From Helicobacter rappini (GTDB lineage: Bacteria; Campylobacterota; Campylobacteria; Campylobacterales; Helicobacteraceae): a DNA stretch of 64,000 nt. The notes beneath the pieces are model-generated. The model saw nothing but the letters and a program-made list of their open reading frames with translations, had not been told where the DNA came from and made no database searches. The DNA lies in NCBI RefSeq assembly GCF_900198625.1, contig NZ_FZPK01000038.1:1-64000 (forward strand). Direction: 5' to 3'. Shown one piece after another: positions 1-9,452 of the stretch. Numbering within the stretch: position 1 is the first letter of the stretch; each line of letters starts with the position of its first letter. Made by a program: the position numbers and the translations under genes.

Positions 1-351
1 ATCTTAAATGTATTAGGCTTTGGTGTAGCAATAAGAGGGAATCCTTTATCACTAAAGACATTGCTATTAACTGAATCTGTATTATGGGGTAGTCATAGCT
101 TTATTATCTAAAGCCTTTACATCTATAAGAGATTTTAAATTTGCTATGCCACCAAATAAGCCCAGCTCATTTAATGTAGCAATCAGCCAATTCTTACTTG
201 TAAATTAATGCCATAACCTAATGGTTAAATATCCACTATTGTCGCCTTTTGCTCTATCATTATATGGGGACTTCTTAAAATCTTCACTCACTAATATAAT
301 CTTTAATACTTCTTTTTCATATTCAATATTTTTTGCTGTGTTAAACATCAT
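1..351 (-). pseudogene. Lysozyme-like (T4 lysozyme/pesticin type) gene, broken, runs off the left edge
   Basis: The frame opens with ATG ATG at 351/348 behind a good AAGGCAAG ribosome site. Its first 40 codons contain VSEDFKKSPYND and then GDNSGYLT. If one base is removed near position 218 the text becomes GYLTIGYGINLQ, which is the Glu...Tyr-x-Asp...Gly-Tyr-x-Thr-Ile-Gly-x-Gly pattern of GH24/T4-lysozyme and pesticin-like muramidases. A second shift resumes NWLIATLNELGLFGG, and a third near 87 continues to the window edge. As it stands the frame has an in-frame stop, so it is not expressed whole. It starts 19 bases after the end of the LprI-type gene, suggesting an effector beside its inhibitor. 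The reconstruction by eye is inference; the family call is moderate. Confidence 0.5.
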
Positions 352-369
352 CTTGCCTTAATTTTATTT

Positions 370-1409
370 TCAATAAGTGCATTTAATATCTCTTTTGTTG
401 CCTTCTAGGAGATAAATGCGCGTTGTTGGATGCATAGAATCGTTATCATAAAAAATCTCCTATTATAGAGAACAACATAGGTTTTCCATTGAAACTCCAT
501 GACCCCGTAGGATAAATAGCTAAGTAAAGGATACTCCGCATCAGCAAATTCTAATCGCTGTGAGTTTTTATTGCTTGGAAAGGCATAAGTAGTGAATGCC
601 ATGTAGGGCAATTCATTAAACATCGCAACCTTATAGCTCATTTTTTCTCCACTCAAATGCAAATCATCGCCATAAATTCTATCACTTGATTTTGTGTCTA
701 ATTTACCATTTCTATATATCCAAAGCGCACTAAAATACTCCCCCCCCCCCCCCTGTGAGAATCGCATCTTCTAGCACACCATCATTATCAATATCAATCT
801 GTCCTTTATAGCTTCGAGGAAAACTGATATAGGGGGATTTTCTCTGATGGCTTGTGCCATTTCTGCTTGTTTCATCTCTCCCCTTGTGTGCAATAATCAT
901 AAAAGCCGCCATATTTAGCATTTGCTCCAAAAGCACAAAAGCCTATGCTAAATGGAGGCCTGATGGATTTGGGGGCTTCCTGCCATTTGTTCTCATCAAA
1001 CCTATCTTTTCTTGCATACTTGCATAGTTCATTATTGTTTAAATCAAGCACTTCACCTAGAGTTTGCAACAGCGTAGAATTCTATCCTCATACAAATCTT
1101 GCAAATTATCAGATAAAGGCATTGTATTTGCTTCTTTGATAAATGCTATTTGAGAGTGCAATATGCTATTTAGCCTTTTGGTGTCATTTACTTTTTAAGC
1201 TCACTCCTAAGCTGTGTATAAATCTTGCTCATATATCTGTCTAGATTCTGTAGATCCCCACTCTCATCACTGCAAATAATCTTTTCTGCTTTTGTGGTTG
1301 TCTTAGCATAATCAAAGCTAGGTTTTTGCCTCATTGCTACTTTCTGCATTGACATCTTGAGGTATAAATAGAGTTGCAAACACCATGCTTAGTATAAATT
1401 TTTGCCCAT
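370..1409 (-). pseudogene. Secreted LprI-type (lysozyme-inhibitor-like) protein, multiply frameshifted
   Basis: Joining the minus-strand frames gives one protein of roughly 340 residues. It has a signal peptide (FILSMVFATLFIPQDVNA), then an LprI/DUF1311-like stretch (FDYAKTTTKAEKIICSDE, followed by LQNLDRYMSKIYTQLRSELK), then a long C-terminal part with a DIDNDGVLEDAIL segment like FG-GAP repeats. About seven single-base shifts are needed: near 1402 and 1333, at the lysine codons near 1190, near 1072, in GGGG near 882, in the G tract at 740-753, and in T6 near 445. LprI proteins are known as periplasmic lysozyme inhibitors, so an immunity role for the neighbouring lysozyme-like gene is plausible. 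Nearly all shifts fall in homopolymers, so either decay or local sequence error could explain them. Confidence 0.55.
740..753 (-). repeat. 14-base poly-C/poly-G tract inside the LprI-type gene
   Basis: On the coding (minus) strand this is G14 inside the segment after DAILT. With 14 G the frame ends six codons later (GGGGGVF stop). With 13 or 10 G it would run on into EYFSALWIYRNG. Long G tracts are classical slipped-strand phase-variation sites in Helicobacter and Campylobacter, and this copy is in the OFF length. Confidence 0.75.
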
Positions 1410-1468
1410 TTTAGAATCTCTTTAGCATTATTGCGTATTTTAGCATTTTTATTAAATACTCATAGATT

Positions 1469-2025
1469 CTACTCATTCTTTACCTCCCCACCTTTTACTA
1501 CAAGCCCTTTAGAATCTATTATGACTTCTATTCCACCTGCCTTTATTGTAACAGAATCCCTCTCAGTTGTGATAACAGATTCTCCTACTTTGTGAGCGAT
1601 TTAGTTTCCAGCAGTTGCGGTAATATCGCTTTGTGCTTCTATGTTTGTATGGTTAGAAGTAAAAGCAGGTGTTTCTCGTGATTCAAATGAGCTAGATTCT
1701 TGTGTAGAGAAAAATATATTGTCTTGTGATTGTAGCAATGTTTTGTGTTGTTTCTTTATCTCTAAAAAATATAAGTCAGTATAAAAGCCACCACTACACA
1801 TAAAAATACGATGAATCTAAATTGCAAATGAATAAGCAGGGATACGCCTACTGCGACAATAACAACAAGAATAAGCGGAATGCGTAGCATTGTAGGTATC
1901 ACTTCATTTTTGTTAAAACCAAAGGCATTGCACAACATTTCGTATTTATATTCCACTTTATGTTTATAAAAAAGTCCAGAAATGTAATGAATTTTCCATT
2001 GAGATTCTAAGCCCCTTTTCATCAC
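1469..2025 (-). pseudogene. Membrane-segment protein joined to a VgrG-like C-terminal tail, broken
   Basis: The minus-strand frame from 2025 encodes about 87 residues with two hydrophobic stretches (IPLILVVIVAVGVSLLI and FIVFLCVVVAFILTYI). It stops at a T6 run near 1763. One extra T would join it to the next frame (FLEIKKQHKTLLQSQDNIFF), which stops at 1601-1603. The same frame then continues as VTIKAGGIEVIIDSKGLV and VKGGEVKNE to a stop at 1469-1471. The last part has the short beta-strand repeats and the (I)KGGEV ending of VgrG spike proteins of type VI secretion. Whether the membrane part and the VgrG-like part were ever one gene is unclear. It lies just upstream of the LprI-type gene. Confidence 0.4.
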
Positions 2026-2205
2026 TTCTTAATCGAAGCTACTTTAATCATCATAAAATATCCAACGACTCATTGTATGCATGCAATAATACGCAACAGC
2101 AGGAAAGATAGAATTTAAAAACTCCCTGCAAACAAAGTTCAAAAAGCAAATAGCAAACAAAGCTGTGTTCTGAAACATAGAATCTAAAAAAAATAAAACC
2201 CGCAT

Positions 2206-2799
2206 TTACTCATAATAGTCTTCTATTTCTTTTACTATAAGGTTGCCATCATCTGTTCTTTGGGCAGTGTATTTTATCTCTTTCTCTTCTGCACCCCTAG
2301 ACATCTCTTCTTTAAATTCTTTTGCCTTTTTCTTTGCCTCGTTTATTATCTTCTCTTTTTGTGCCTTAGACATATTATCGCTGATCTTGTTTTTTTCAGC
2401 GGTTCTTATAAAAATTTCTTCAATATTTTTCTCTGTTAGCTCCTCGCCGGACTTAAACTCTAAAGTATCTTTAAGTTCTACTCTGCCTATTAGATACATA
2501 AAATCTTTTGCCGCATTGACATCGATTTTCACATGTGCTTTACAAGTAACCTTTTTTCTTGTGTCATTCACTTCATCTGTAATGAAATTTTGAAATTTCG
2601 TGCCTTTTACGATTTTTTCCAGTCCTATGTCCCTAGTAAATGGAGTATCTTCCATGTGTGATTTTAAAATTTCGGTAAGTTTTTCTTGCACATCTTTATC
2701 GCCGCATTTTGGTGTGCTTGTATTATTTCCACACGCTATAAAAGCAAACACGCAAGCTGCACTTATAACACTAAGTGAAATCTTTTTTCTAAAACTCAT
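2206..2799 (-). CDS. Putative lipoprotein, function unknown
   Basis: I place the start at the ATG at 2799 because a GGGAGAAG ribosome site lies just before it and the protein then begins with a clean lipoprotein signal, MSFRKKISLSVISAACVFAFIAC, with the lipobox cysteine at about residue 23. An upstream in-frame start would add 26 residues without a ribosome site. The mature part is about 175 residues, charged, with a lysine/glutamate-rich helical region (about residues 125-170) and a short C-terminal strand region ending in DYYE. I do not recognise the family. It is probably exported and anchored to the inner or outer membrane. It stands between the decayed left end and the serA cluster, on the same strand. 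Confidence 0.75.
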   Translation of the reverse strand: MSFRKKISLSVISAACVFAFIACGNNTSTPKCGDKDVQEKLTEILKSHMEDTPFTRDIGLEKIVKGTKFQNFITDEVNDTRKKVTCKAHVKIDVNAAKDFMYLIGRVELKDTLEFKSGEELTEKNIEEIFIRTAEKNKISDNMSKAQKEKIINEAKKKAKEFKEEMSRGAEEKEIKYTAQRTDDGNLIVKEIEDYYE

Positions 2800-2901
2800 A
2801 CTAACTTCTCCCATAATGTATTCAGTCTTATCACAAACAATAAAACGCAAAAGGATTTTACAAAAAAAACAAATCAAGTGAAAGCATTTTAAGCCTAGAA
2901 T

Positions 2902-4017
2902 CTATTTTGATTTAGCCCTATAACTCTGCCATGTAGTAGTCAGATTCTTACAAAAGTTACTTTCATTATGTGGATAGATAATAATGTCATCTTGTGTAAG
3001 TAGCAAACAGAGTTTAGAATCTGTAAAAATGGGTAGCACATAAGGGGAATTGTGCCGTTGTAAGCTAGATTGCAAATAAACTAACCATGATATAAAGGTG
3101 GTTTGTATGCACTCCTTTTGTGCTGGATAGTGCGTATTTCCTGCTTTGCACTGCATAATAGCTGTGGGATTTGTAGGCTCAAAAGGTGTAAAGGAAAAGT
3201 GTTTTTGCATGGTCTTTACATTGCTATGCTTTTGCTGTGTGTATAAGATCTTATTGCTAGCTTTTAGGGTGGCATCTGGGAATTGCCTTGACATTACATG
3301 CAATATGGAATTGCTTTGAAATTTTTCCATATATTTGGCATATAAGATTCTATAAAATAAAAAAGAGTATAGGGAATCTGGCAATACATATTGTGTTGTT
3401 TCAGTGATTTTTTGTGTTGCTTTGCTGGTTTGTGTGGCATAGGTATATTTTTGTGTGAGATATAAAAGGTTGTGTGCTAATACGATGTTATTGAGATTCT
3501 CATAGCTTTCATTTTCAAGTTCTTCTATCTCTGCGGCTATATTTGCTACAAAACTTGCACTTAAGATATGATTGCCAAACTCAATATCACTTGCAAAGGC
3601 TTCCCATGGGGCAACTATTAAGCCTCTTTCCTGTAAGAATAAAAACTCTCTAAATAAATCCTGTGCAAAGAGTGTAAAGCTAACAGATTGCAAAAGTTTA
3701 TCTTGTGGAATGCGCTTATCATAATCTCGTATTTGACTTAAATCTGCAAAATAAAGCTTTGCAAACTGCTCGTATTCTTCTGCACCTTTTTTGCTTGATG
3801 ATTGTTTGAGAATGGGTAGAAACTGCTCTTTATACCATTTATTACTTTCTGCTTTATTTGTGGCAAATGGTATGCTTGGCTGGTTTGTTTTAACTTGTGT
3901 TTTTATATCTTGTTTGGGTGGGACTTCCTTCTTAGCACAGGCACTAAAAAAGGCATATATAATACAAAATAGAATGTATAAAATAGGTTTTGGCTGTGCT
4001 AACTTCCCTATATTCAT
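2902..4017 (-). CDS. Putative lipoprotein of 371 residues, function unknown
   Basis: The N-terminus carries a hydrophobic segment (ILYILFCIIYAFFSAC) ending in a lipobox-like FSAC with Cys at about residue 27, followed by a lysine/proline-rich linker, so a lipid-anchored periplasmic protein is likely. The rest is mostly helical with several Thr/Gln-rich stretches and two late cysteines in QCKAGNTHYPAQKECIQ. I recognise no catalytic motif. It follows serA by 17 bases and is probably the last gene of the rpsA - membrane protein - serA - lipoprotein transcription unit. AGAWTCT heptamers occur in it as elsewhere in the window. Confidence 0.7.
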   Translation of the reverse strand: MNIGKLAQPKPILYILFCIIYAFFSACAKKEVPPKQDIKTQVKTNQPSIPFATNKAESNKWYKEQFLPILKQSSSKKGAEEYEQFAKLYFADLSQIRDYDKRIPQDKLLQSVSFTLFAQDLFREFLFLQERGLIVAPWEAFASDIEFGNHILSASFVANIAAEIEELENESYENLNNIVLAHNLLYLTQKYTYATQTSKATQKITETTQYVLPDSLYSFLFYRILYAKYMEKFQSNSILHVMSRQFPDATLKASNKILYTQQKHSNVKTMQKHFSFTPFEPTNPTAIMQCKAGNTHYPAQKECIQTTFISWLVYLQSSLQRHNSPYVLPIFTDSKLCLLLTQDDIIIYPHNESNFCKNLTTTWQSYRAKSK

Positions 4018-4034
4018 GATTTTTCATTCTTTAA

Positions 4035-5642
4035 TCACATAAGCACATTACGCACACTTAAGCATTCTGGTATGGCTTTTAAATCATCTAATAGCTGGGT
4101 AGATACCGCACTATCAACAAGTATTAAGGCTAATGCATTTCTTTCACTAGAATCTGTTTTTCTGCCGAGTCTAAAGTCCGCGATATTTACTTTATGCTTT
4201 GCGATTGTATGTCCTATGCTGCCTATAACGCCCGGGACATCGGTATTTCGCACAAGAATCATATTGCCATTGGGCTCTAAATCCATGCCAAAACCATTAA
4301 TATTATTGAATCTCACAATATGTCCATCATAGATTGTGCCGCTTACACTCATGCTTTCTTTAGCAGTATTGAGAGTAATTTTTACAAGATTCTTATAAGG
4401 TCCTGCATTATGTTTGACTTCTACACTGCTTTGCACGCCCCTTTCAGTCGCAACAAATGGGGCATTTACATAATTGATTTTATCATCAAGAGAAGGTTTC
4501 AATGCTCCAACAAGTCCAAATGTCAAAAATGCGTCTTTGTATTTCTCAAGCTCAACGCCATTAATATACACATGCAATGCACTTATTGCCCCATCAATTG
4601 CTTGTGCGGCAAAATAGGCAAGCTTTTGTGTAAGCTCAAGATATGCGATAATAGAATCTGGCATATCTTGCGTTTTTGTGGGGAGATTGAGTGCATTTGG
4701 AAAAGCTGATCCTCTTGCTGCTGAAATGGCGGCATGTGCAGCTTCTATTGCTATTTTTTCTTGACTTTCAAGCGTATTTGCTCCAATGTGTGGCGTTACA
4801 TAAATATTGTCTAAATCTAAAAGTTTGTTATTTGTAGCAGGCTCAGAATCAAATACATCAAGTCCAGCCCATGCGATTTTTTTTGATTTTAATCCCTCGT
4901 AAAGATCATTCTCGTTATACAAGCCACCACGCGCACAATTGATGAGTATCACACCATCTTTCATTTTTGCGATTTCTTTACTTGTGATCATATTTGTAGT
5001 TTGCTTATTCTTTGGCGTATGGATAGTGATAATATCACAGGCTAGAATGTCATCAAAATTCGTTGTATATTCTATGCCTAAATCAAGCGCTTTATTTGGA
5101 TTAATGTATGGATCATAGGCGATTACTTGCATGTCAAAGGCTTTTGCACGGATTCCAACACGGCTACCGATATTGCCAAAGCCAATCACACCAAGCTTTT
5201 TATCCTTTAACTCAATACCATACCAATCTTCTCTCTTCCATTTACGCTCGACTTTTAGCTGTGTATGTGCGCTTGGGAATCTACGAATAGCACTTAAAAG
5301 ATGAGTCATTGTCAGCTCTACTGCAGCAATCGTATTTGCAGTAGGCACATTCATAACCACAACACCTCTATAAGAACACGCATCAATATCGACATTATCC
5401 ACACCCACGCCAGCACGCACGATAGCTTTCAGCTTTTTAGAATCTTTATATGCAGATTCTAAAAGCTTTTCATTAACTCCAGTTGAGCTTCTAGTGATAA
5501 GCACATCAGCTTTATGTAAATGAGTGAGTAGCTCATCTTTTGGTAAATGGGCTAGATTCTCCATAGAAATATCATCTTGTGTGCTTAGAATCTTTAAACC
5601 TTCATCATGGATATGATCGCATACTATAATATGTTTTTTCAT
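4035..5642 (-). CDS. serA: D-3-phosphoglycerate dehydrogenase
   Basis: SerA oxidises 3-phosphoglycerate to 3-phosphohydroxypyruvate with NAD, the first step of serine synthesis in the cytoplasm. At 535 residues it is the long form. It has an N-terminal substrate domain, a Rossmann domain with GVIGFGNIG at about 151-159, the catalytic region with NCARGGLYNEN and PHIGANT at about 283, an intervening domain, and a C-terminal ACT domain (about 460-535, starting near NMILVRNTDVPGVIG) that usually binds serine for feedback control. It lies 29 bases after the 166-residue membrane protein gene, in the same order as H. pylori HP0399-HP0398-HP0397. There is no sign of damage. Confidence 0.97.
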   Translation of the reverse strand: MKKHIIVCDHIHDEGLKILSTQDDISMENLAHLPKDELLTHLHKADVLITRSSTGVNEKLLESAYKDSKKLKAIVRAGVGVDNVDIDACSYRGVVVMNVPTANTIAAVELTMTHLLSAIRRFPSAHTQLKVERKWKREDWYGIELKDKKLGVIGFGNIGSRVGIRAKAFDMQVIAYDPYINPNKALDLGIEYTTNFDDILACDIITIHTPKNKQTTNMITSKEIAKMKDGVILINCARGGLYNENDLYEGLKSKKIAWAGLDVFDSEPATNNKLLDLDNIYVTPHIGANTLESQEKIAIEAAHAAISAARGSAFPNALNLPTKTQDMPDSIIAYLELTQKLAYFAAQAIDGAISALHVYINGVELEKYKDAFLTFGLVGALKPSLDDKINYVNAPFVATERGVQSSVEVKHNAGPYKNLVKITLNTAKESMSVSGTIYDGHIVRFNNINGFGMDLEPNGNMILVRNTDVPGVIGSIGHTIAKHKVNIADFRLGRKTDSSERNALALILVDSAVSTQLLDDLKAIPECLSVRNVLM

Positions 5643-5671
5643 GTCATTCCTTTAAATCATTGAGATAGAAT

Positions 5672-6172
5672 CTATTTTTTCAAACTAATCTCATACTCTA
5701 TACCATAATACTTAAAATCATCTAGAACCATTTCTCGTTGCGCTTCATTTGGCATAAATAGCAACAAGTCAAGCGTATCTTTATGCTTAAAATAAGAAAA
5801 GTCGATATGCTTTTGTCGCAAAATCTCATTCAAACAAAAAAACTTGTAGTCATCAAGATTCTTGACTAGCACCTTTGTATAATCTGTCTTTAAGTCTTCA
5901 TAGCGTTTGACTTCAATATTAATATCTAGCACATTTGAAGGAAACTGATAAGTAGTGGCAATTGCTTTTTCATTTGCATTGCTAATCCATACATCATCTT
6001 GTATGGTTTCCATTTTTGGGATATTTTTTATTACCTGCTTTTGTGGGATCTTGGCAACAGACTCTTCTACTTGCACATCAGCATTTTGCATTTTTTGATA
6101 AAACGCATATAAAACATAGCCACCACCAAGCACAACAATAAGTATAAGCCCAGCAATTATGCCCCTTATCAT
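5672..6172 (-). CDS. Membrane-anchored protein between rpsA and serA (HP0398-like)
   Basis: The 166-residue protein starts with one transmembrane segment (MIRGIIAGLILIVVLGGGYVLYAF), then a linker, then a soluble domain of about 100 residues with alternating strands and helices. A single-pass inner-membrane protein with its C-terminus outside is the simplest reading. It sits 23 bases after rpsA and 29 before serA, the position of HP0398 in H. pylori, which is also uncharacterised. No catalytic motif is visible. The conserved placement suggests co-transcription with rpsA rather than a proven functional link. Confidence 0.8.
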   Translation of the reverse strand: MIRGIIAGLILIVVLGGGYVLYAFYQKMQNADVQVEESVAKIPQKQVIKNIPKMETIQDDVWISNANEKAIATTYQFPSNVLDINIEVKRYEDLKTDYTKVLVKNLDDYKFFCLNEILRQKHIDFSYFKHKDTLDLLLFMPNEAQREMVLDDFKYYGIEYEISLKK

Positions 6173-6195
6173 TCAAAACCCTACACACAAAGATA

Positions 6196-7884
6196 TTATT
6201 TTTTACCGAGATTCTTAAACTTATCGCCTAATGTATCGCCTAATGTAACTTTCTCATCAGAATTATAATCATTTAATTCTTGACGCTCTTTTTTCTTTTG
6301 TAATCTACGCACAGATAATCGCACACGATTTGCCTTTCTATCAACCTGCACTAATGCTCCCTTGATAGTATCGCCCACCTTAATGCTGTCTCTAGCAATA
6401 TTGCCTAAATCTTCATTGCGAATAAGTGCATCAATATTTTCATTCTCTACCTTGATAAATACGCCAAAGTCTTTAATATCAATAACCTGCCCAGAAATCT
6501 CATCATCAATAGCGTATTTTTTTGCAAACTGCTCACTAGGCGATTCTACAAGATAGCGTCTATTAAGTGAAATTTTCTCATTGGCAGTATCAATCTTATC
6601 AATTTTTACTTCAATAGAATCTCCAACCTTAAACTCATCGGCACATTTCTTAGACTTATCCCAAAATGCGTCTTCATTATGCAGTAATCCATCAACAGCA
6701 CCAAGATTCACAAACGCACCAAAATTTGTAATAGTCGCAACCTTACCTTTTATCACATCGCCTACCTTATGCTCTTTTGTAAATCGCACAAAAGGCTTAT
6801 CTTGCAGCTTCTTTAAACTTACTCGTAAGCGTCTATTATCAGGGTCAATCTCTATAACCTCAACATTAATCTCTTCGCCTACTTTTAAGCAATCGCTAGG
6901 TTGTTTAATGTTCTTATCCCACGACATTTCAGAGATATGCAAAAAGCCCTCAACATCATTGCCTAAATCTACAAACGCACCATAATCTTCAATATTACTT
7001 ACCGTAACGCGTATAACATAGCCAACTTTAATCTCATCTTTAATCTCTTTCCATGGATCATCAAAAAGAGCGCGTATAGAAAGTGATAGCCTATTTTTCT
7101 CTTCATTATATTCAAGTGGCTTTACTTGCACTTTATCGCCGACTTTATAGTGCTTTTCAGGATTCACAGGTCCCCGATGACTAATCTCTGTAAAATGCAC
7201 GAGTCCATCAACAGAACCTATCTCAACAAATAAACCAAATTTTGTAACATTTTTTACGACACCTTCATAAGCCAAACCGCTATCAAGAATCTTTTTTGCA
7301 TTCTCTTTTTGTGCGGCAGTATGTGTGTCAAGATAACGCTTTCTTGAAATTACAATGGAGTTGCCATTTGGTCGTATATCAACTATACAAGCTTTTATGG
7401 GCTTTCCAACCACTTTAGAATCATCTTTATCACGGCTTAGAGCTGAATAATGCCTTGGCATGAAATACTCAACACCATTTGCAGATTCTACAATATAGCC
7501 ACCTTTATTTTTCCCTCGTATTACACCCTCTACCACTTTATCTTTATAATCAGTGCCAAGAGCCTTGATCTCATTTACAACTTTTTCATACTTAATGGCT
7601 TTTTTGTAAGATACTCTAAGACCACCTTTTTTTGACACATGCACAAGAATGCTATCGCCTTGCTTAAACAAAAGATTCCCATTAGAATCTTTTATCTCAT
7701 CGATACTCATGCGACCTTCTTTTTTGTCTTGCACATCAATCATAACGCTTTCATCATCAATCTTTACGATTTTTCCTTCTCTCAAAACATTATCTTCAGA
7801 TTGTTCTGAACGGCTTAACATTGTTGCAAAATCTTCTCCTTCATTTGGAAACATTTCATCGATTTTTTCTGGACTAATTTTCAT
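6196..7884 (-). CDS. rpsA: 30S ribosomal protein S1
   Basis: At 562 residues with six S1 (OB-fold) repeats this is full-length S1, which holds mRNA on the 30S subunit. Repeats are visible from residue 35 on; clear ones are GVVKNVTKFGLFVEIGSVDG, VTVSNIEDYGAFVDLGNDVE and KVATITNFGAFVNLGAVDG, each followed by KVGD.. segments. Later repeats carry the usual LSxRxL ending. The last 20 residues are charged. It is the first gene of the minus-strand unit that continues into the membrane protein and serA. It carries only about five AGAWTCT heptamers in 1.7 kb, fewer than in low-complexity regions. Confidence 0.97.
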   Translation of the reverse strand: MKISPEKIDEMFPNEGEDFATMLSRSEQSEDNVLREGKIVKIDDESVMIDVQDKKEGRMSIDEIKDSNGNLLFKQGDSILVHVSKKGGLRVSYKKAIKYEKVVNEIKALGTDYKDKVVEGVIRGKNKGGYIVESANGVEYFMPRHYSALSRDKDDSKVVGKPIKACIVDIRPNGNSIVISRKRYLDTHTAAQKENAKKILDSGLAYEGVVKNVTKFGLFVEIGSVDGLVHFTEISHRGPVNPEKHYKVGDKVQVKPLEYNEEKNRLSLSIRALFDDPWKEIKDEIKVGYVIRVTVSNIEDYGAFVDLGNDVEGFLHISEMSWDKNIKQPSDCLKVGEEINVEVIEIDPDNRRLRVSLKKLQDKPFVRFTKEHKVGDVIKGKVATITNFGAFVNLGAVDGLLHNEDAFWDKSKKCADEFKVGDSIEVKIDKIDTANEKISLNRRYLVESPSEQFAKKYAIDDEISGQVIDIKDFGVFIKVENENIDALIRNEDLGNIARDSIKVGDTIKGALVQVDRKANRVRLSVRRLQKKKERQELNDYNSDEKVTLGDTLGDKFKNLGKK

Positions 7885-8069
7885 CGGATACCTTTTTTGA
7901 AATCTATAGATTTTGTTATTTTAGTATATTTTCAGTGAAAATGCGATAAAAATCTACAAAAAACGATTTTTTTAAAGTAGAGTTATTGCAAAGTTTTACG
8001 CAAATTTGATTTAAATATTGTTTTATGTTATTTCATAACATTCTAAATTTTGTTAATTTTATATTAGAA

Positions 8070-8075
8070 TATAAT
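8070..8075 (+). promoter_or_regulatory. Probable -10 box of kdsB
   Basis: TATAAT lies about 20 bases upstream of the kdsB ATG in an AT-rich stretch with T-runs upstream, as is usual for Helicobacter sigma-80 promoters, which lack a clear -35 box. Confidence 0.5.
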
Positions 8076-8096
8076 ATTTTCATATAAGGCTATATT

Positions 8097-8810
8097 ATGA
8101 TTATTATTCCAGCACGACTTGCTAGCTCAAGGTTTCCAAATAAGATTTTATGTGATATAGGCGGTGTGCCCATGTTTATTAAAAGCGCACAAAACGCACA
8201 AGCAATCGATGAAGTCGTCCTAGCCCTAGATTCCACTGAAACATACAATATCGCAAAGCAGTATAAGATAAAGGCGGTCCTAACTCACCCAGACATTCCA
8301 AATGGCAGTCTCCGTGTGCTTGAAGCTGCTAGAATCTTAGGGCTAAATGATGATTGCATGATTATAAATCTACAAGCAGATGAGCCATTTTTAGAACACC
8401 ATGTGATACAAGCGTTAAAAGATTGTATGCAGCCTGACATTTTTATGGCAACTTGTGCGAAGGGCATAACGGCCGAGCAAGCACAAAATCCGAATCTAGT
8501 AAAAGTGATAACCAATCACTTACAACATGCCATATATTTCTCTCGCACAGCGATACCATTTTGCAGAGATTGCAATGAATCTATGCCTATAAATTATCTA
8601 GGGCATTTAGGCTTGTATGGATTCTTTAAAGCAACACTTGAAGAATACGCAAATTTGCCAGAAACAAAGCTAGAACACATTGAAAAGCTAGAACAACTCC
8701 GTGCAATTTACTACAACAAACCCATTAAAATTGCGCATGTAGAGAGTGAAAGCATAGGCATTGACACAGAAGAAGATTTGGAAAATGCAAGAAATAAGTA
8801 TGGGTTTTAA
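8097..8810 (+). CDS. kdsB: 3-deoxy-manno-octulosonate cytidylyltransferase (CMP-KDO synthetase)
   Basis: KdsB activates KDO with CTP to CMP-KDO for the inner core of lipopolysaccharide. The 237-residue frame opens with MIIIPARLASSRFPNK, the nucleotide-binding signature of the family, and has NLQADEPFLE (about 99-108) and FSRTAIPF (about 152-159), which line the active site, and a C-terminal SESIGIDTEEDLENA segment. The length is normal. The ATG at 8097 is chosen because the family begins at MIIIPARL. It stands alone, divergent from rpsA, with about 210 bases of promoter DNA between them. Confidence 0.95.
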   Translation: MIIIPARLASSRFPNKILCDIGGVPMFIKSAQNAQAIDEVVLALDSTETYNIAKQYKIKAVLTHPDIPNGSLRVLEAARILGLNDDCMIINLQADEPFLEHHVIQALKDCMQPDIFMATCAKGITAEQAQNPNLVKVITNHLQHAIYFSRTAIPFCRDCNESMPINYLGHLGLYGFFKATLEEYANLPETKLEHIEKLEQLRAIYYNKPIKIAHVESESIGIDTEEDLENARNKYGF

Positions 8811-9452
8811 GAAGTTTTAATAACTGATTTAATTTTCCATAGCAACATATTGTTGCTTAATATCTTAAACTTTTAAATACCGACTTTATTTAGCGTTCAA
8901 GCACTATAGAAAACTTACATAAAGTCCATATTGTTGCAATCTGCCAAATTCTAAAATTGTCATGTTGGGCTTAGTAAAATTCCGTATAAAGATTTTATCC
9001 CCTTTTAGCTCTATTTAGCCTTGAATTTGCTTTTGCTGCAAATTCTAGGGTTAAGCAAAATTACCATGGTAATGGGATTATATAACAATATGATACATAC
9101 AAGGAACATGTAGTTTTATATGCCTTTAAGCAAGCATACTTTAATACACAGTGATGCTTTGCGTATCCTTTTTTAGAATACATTCAAAAATACACATAGG
9201 ATTATACAAGATTCAGTGGCAGCAAAAGAGCATTATAGCATATTAAGCATTATAGGGCAACTTGTTATAAACCCTTTAATAAGGCTTTTATGTGCTCGTA
9301 TGTTTATGTGTGTGTGATTAAGTGTTTTTTGTGGATTGAGAAGTTAAAAAGCGTTATTGTGTTAATAAGGGAAGCGTAAAGACCAAGCCGATGTCGTATT
9401 CCTGCAAAGTCATGCAAGAGACAACGCAGCTAAACAAGAATCTAAGAATCTA
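8811..9452. other. 640-base gap with no gene recognised
   Basis: No reading frame of note. A weak TTGTCATGTTGGGC match at about 8956 resembles one arm of the palindromic element. The segment 9367-9429 matches the second repeat family (listed separately). Confidence 0.5.
9367..9429 (-). repeat. Second repeat family, copy near dctA
   Basis: On the minus strand it reads CTGCGTTGTCTCTTGCATG, then TTTGCAGG, ACGACATCGGCTTGG and TACGCTTCCC. The TGCGTTGTCTCTT core and a CGGCT block recur at 48664-48771 (inverted, inside the polyprenyl synthase gene), and the core recurs at 60351 after nifS. Confidence 0.5.

Noticed and set aside
9360-9430. Small RNA or tRNA-like fold near dctA
   Set aside because: No cloverleaf or long hairpin; the segment is explained by the second repeat family.
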